Below are positions 5,631 to 7,422 of a DNA stretch of 7,422 nt, in pieces (the first letter of the stretch is position 1; each line of letters begins with the position of its first letter). The stretch comes from an uncultured Mailhella sp. (GTDB taxonomy: Bacteria > Desulfobacterota > Desulfovibrionia > Desulfovibrionales > Desulfovibrionaceae). Under the pieces are notes generated by a model that searched no databases, was not told where the DNA came from, and saw nothing but the letters and a program-made list of their open reading frames with translations. The DNA lies in contig CAJTMS010000062.1 in NCBI GenBank assembly GCA_910577155.1, positions 1,958 through 9,379 of the forward strand. Direction: 5' to 3'. The position numbers and the translations under genes were made by a program.

Positions 5631-7422
5631 ATGAAATTAACAACCAAACTCCTTTTAGCGTTCAGCATGACCATTTTACTGATTGTTTTTATCAGTGTGC
5701 TTTCTTGGAATGCCACGGGCAGATTTGAAAGGCAAAAAAACGTTCTTGCTTACGGCAATAATATTAGTGCTGCTATTTTGCAGGCTGATAAAGCAGCAGG
5801 AGCAGCTATTTCCTCCAATAATGCCGAACTGCTAAACGACGTAAAAACGTATTTTCAGGAAATCCAAAAAAACTGTGACGAAATGCTTAATATCGTCGCA
5901 CAGGAAATTACCAGAGAACATCTGCGCAACATCAAAAAAACAACCAATGAGTATGCTCCTCTCATTGATAAAATTTTAGCGCTTTTTAAACAATTCCATG
6001 ATACAGACGCTGTAATCACTAAAATTGGCTATACTATCCAAGAAGATTTAGCAAATATCGAAAAAAGCGCAGAGCAGGAATATTATCAAACAGGCAATGC
6101 CGATAATTTACTGGCAGGAAAAGTCATTGGCGAATGTTTTACCAATATCCGTTTAGCTTTGGCAAATTTCCTTATTTCTTATTCTGATGAAAGCCTGAGC
6201 GTTGTCACAAAACGAGTAAAAGAATTTGAAGAGAAAACTGCCGGTTATAACGATCCTCTTTTTGCTCCAATTCTTAAAAATATTCGTGCCTATATTGAGA
6301 CTGCCAATCCCTTATTTGGTATCAATAAAGAACTCAATGCGTCCCTTGCCCAAGGCATGAAATACAGCGCCTATAATCTGGAAGAAGGCTCCGCTATCTC
6401 TGATATTGCCCACAAAGCTTTTGCCCGTGTTCAAGGGGAAGTAAAACACCAACTTTTATATGCAGTAGTTTTTGCTGTTTTGCTCGGCATTATTTTAGCT
6501 ATTGTCCTGAGTAAAAACATAATGAAACAACTGGGCACAGACCCAAGCGATCTTTCTGTTTTAGCAGAGCGCGTCACCAATGGTGATTACGATATCAATG
6601 ACGGAAAAGAACATATCGGCGTTTATCGCAATATTATTAACATGGTAGAAAAACTGAAAGAAACGCTTGAATTTTCTCAAAGCATTCTTTCATCCATGCC
6701 TATTCCAATTGCTGTTTACGGTGCAAACAACAGACTTAAATTCGCCAATAAAGAAATGATGAATTTACTTGAAAACCCACGTAAAATGGAAGACTGCATC
6801 GGACAGACTTCCGGTGAGTTTATGTACCGTGAAGAAAATAAAAATACTTGTACTCTAAAGGCTATTACAAGCAAACAACAAGGTCACAATCAACAAGAAT
6901 ATATCACTCATAAAGGAAATAAACTGCACATTGACGCAACCGCTCAGCCTCTTTTTGATGCACACGGAGACGTTACAGATACTATTACTGTATGGCGTGA
7001 TATTACCGAACAGACAGAACAGGCTAAAATTATTGCAGATTCACACCAAAACATGCAAAATATTGCAGTTGAACTGGAACAGGTTGCAAGTATTGCTTCC
7101 TCTGCTTCCGAACAGCTTTCTGCCCAAATAGAACTTTCTGAACGCGGCGCCCAAGACCAAGCCGACCGTGTTGCGACCACGGCGACAGCCCTTGAAGAAA
7201 TGAATGCAACCGTTCTTGAAATTGCCCGCAACGCAGGCACTACTTCCGACAGCGCTGCTAATGTGCGTACCGAAGCTACTGCCGGTTCCGAATCCATGCA
7301 GGAATGTGTAAAGGCTATGGTGGAAGTTCGTGAAGAATCCTTAAAACTCCAGTCTGAAATGGGCGTTCTTTCCGAACACGCACAGGCTATTAACGAAATT
7401 ATGAACGTGATTTCCGATATTG
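5631..7422 (+). CDS. Methyl-accepting chemotaxis protein, paralogue of the third gene (3' end outside window)
   Basis: The frame is open from the ATG at 5631 to the window end, 597 codons without a stop. AGAGG (5619-5623) lies 7 bases before the ATG. TM1 is at about 7-27. An all-helical periplasmic region of about 245 residues follows, then TM2 (about 274-294), HAMP (about 295-348, MKQLGTDPSDLSVLAERVTNGDYDI), a PAS domain (about 349-461, SILSSMPIPIAVYG to VWRDITE), and the N-terminal arm of the MCP signalling domain, with ATALEEMNAT (518-527). It stops at VISDI, about 15 residues before the tip. The sensor is clearly related to but much diverged from that of the third gene (MKLxxKL start, LSW, RFERQK against EFTRQK). 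HAMP, PAS and output are close to identical. The two receptors probably detect different ligands, or the same ligand with different affinity, and share output. Confidence 0.95.
   Translation, partial: MKLTTKLLLAFSMTILLIVFISVLSWNATGRFERQKNVLAYGNNISAAILQADKAAGAAISSNNAELLNDVKTYFQEIQKNCDEMLNIVAQEITREHLRNIKKTTNEYAPLIDKILALFKQFHDTDAVITKIGYTIQEDLANIEKSAEQEYYQTGNADNLLAGKVIGECFTNIRLALANFLISYSDESLSVVTKRVKEFEEKTAGYNDPLFAPILKNIRAYIETANPLFGINKELNASLAQGMKYSAYNLEEGSAISDIAHKAFARVQGEVKHQLLYAVVFAVLLGIILAIVLSKNIMKQLGTDPSDLSVLAERVTNGDYDINDGKEHIGVYRNIINMVEKLKETLEFSQSILSSMPIPIAVYGANNRLKFANKEMMNLLENPRKMEDCIGQTSGEFMYREENKNTCTLKAITSKQQGHNQQEYITHKGNKLHIDATAQPLFDAHGDVTDTITVWRDITEQTEQAKIIADSHQNMQNIAVELEQVASIASSASEQLSAQIELSERGAQDQADRVATTATALEEMNATVLEIARNAGTTSDSAANVRTEATAGSESMQECVKAMVEVREESLKLQSEMGVLSEHAQAINEIMNVISDI

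Noticed and set aside
1..7422. Mobile element, CRISPR array or defence system
   Set aside because: The only long repeats are the paralogous MCP coding segments. No transposase, integrase, terminal repeats with target duplications, or regularly spaced short repeats are visible.

Overview
The window is a tandem array of four methyl-accepting chemotaxis protein (MCP, transducer) genes, all on the + strand. Nothing else is convincingly encoded. The DNA is fairly AT-rich, especially between genes. The signalling domains, with blocks such as 'SSASEQLSAQIELS', 'ATALEEMNATVLEIARNAG' and '[20 protein letters not shown]', together with the HAMP wording 'LKQLGADPQELS', closely resemble Desulfovibrio-type MCPs as I remember them. 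My best guess is a low-GC member of the Desulfovibrionales; this is inference from memory, not a database result.

Layout: (1) 2-460 is the 3' end of a first MCP, starting at the hairpin tip of its signalling domain, followed by a strong terminator. (2) 687-2766 is a dCache-type MCP (TM1, double Cache periplasmic sensor, TM2, HAMP, signalling domain). Its frame is broken by one extra A in an eight-A run at 1838-1845, so as written it encodes a 444-residue truncated receptor and a separate signalling-domain ORF. A terminator follows. (3) 2998-5286 is an intact 762-residue MCP with an all-helical periplasmic sensor (helical-bimodular-like), HAMP, a cytoplasmic PAS domain and the signalling domain. 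(4) 5631-7422 is a paralogue of the third gene with the same architecture, cut by the window end just before its hairpin tip.

Each of genes 2-4 has its own upstream region with promoter-like boxes, and hairpins follow genes 1-3, so they look like separate transcription units rather than an operon. The non-coding DNA is the most informative part: inverted repeats overlap the candidate -35 boxes of genes 2 and 3, a perfect 16-bp palindrome sits over the predicted start point of gene 4, and similar hairpins abut the ribosome binding sites of genes 3 and 4.

Functionally, these receptors would sense different ligands through divergent periplasmic domains and feed one CheA/CheW array through nearly identical cytoplasmic tips, of about 20 heptads per arm (40H-like). 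The output modules are so alike at DNA level that recent duplication and/or gene conversion is likely. I see no IS element, CRISPR array, tRNA or rRNA. I find no wholly new system; the best leads are the A-run frameshift and the gene-specific regulatory sites.
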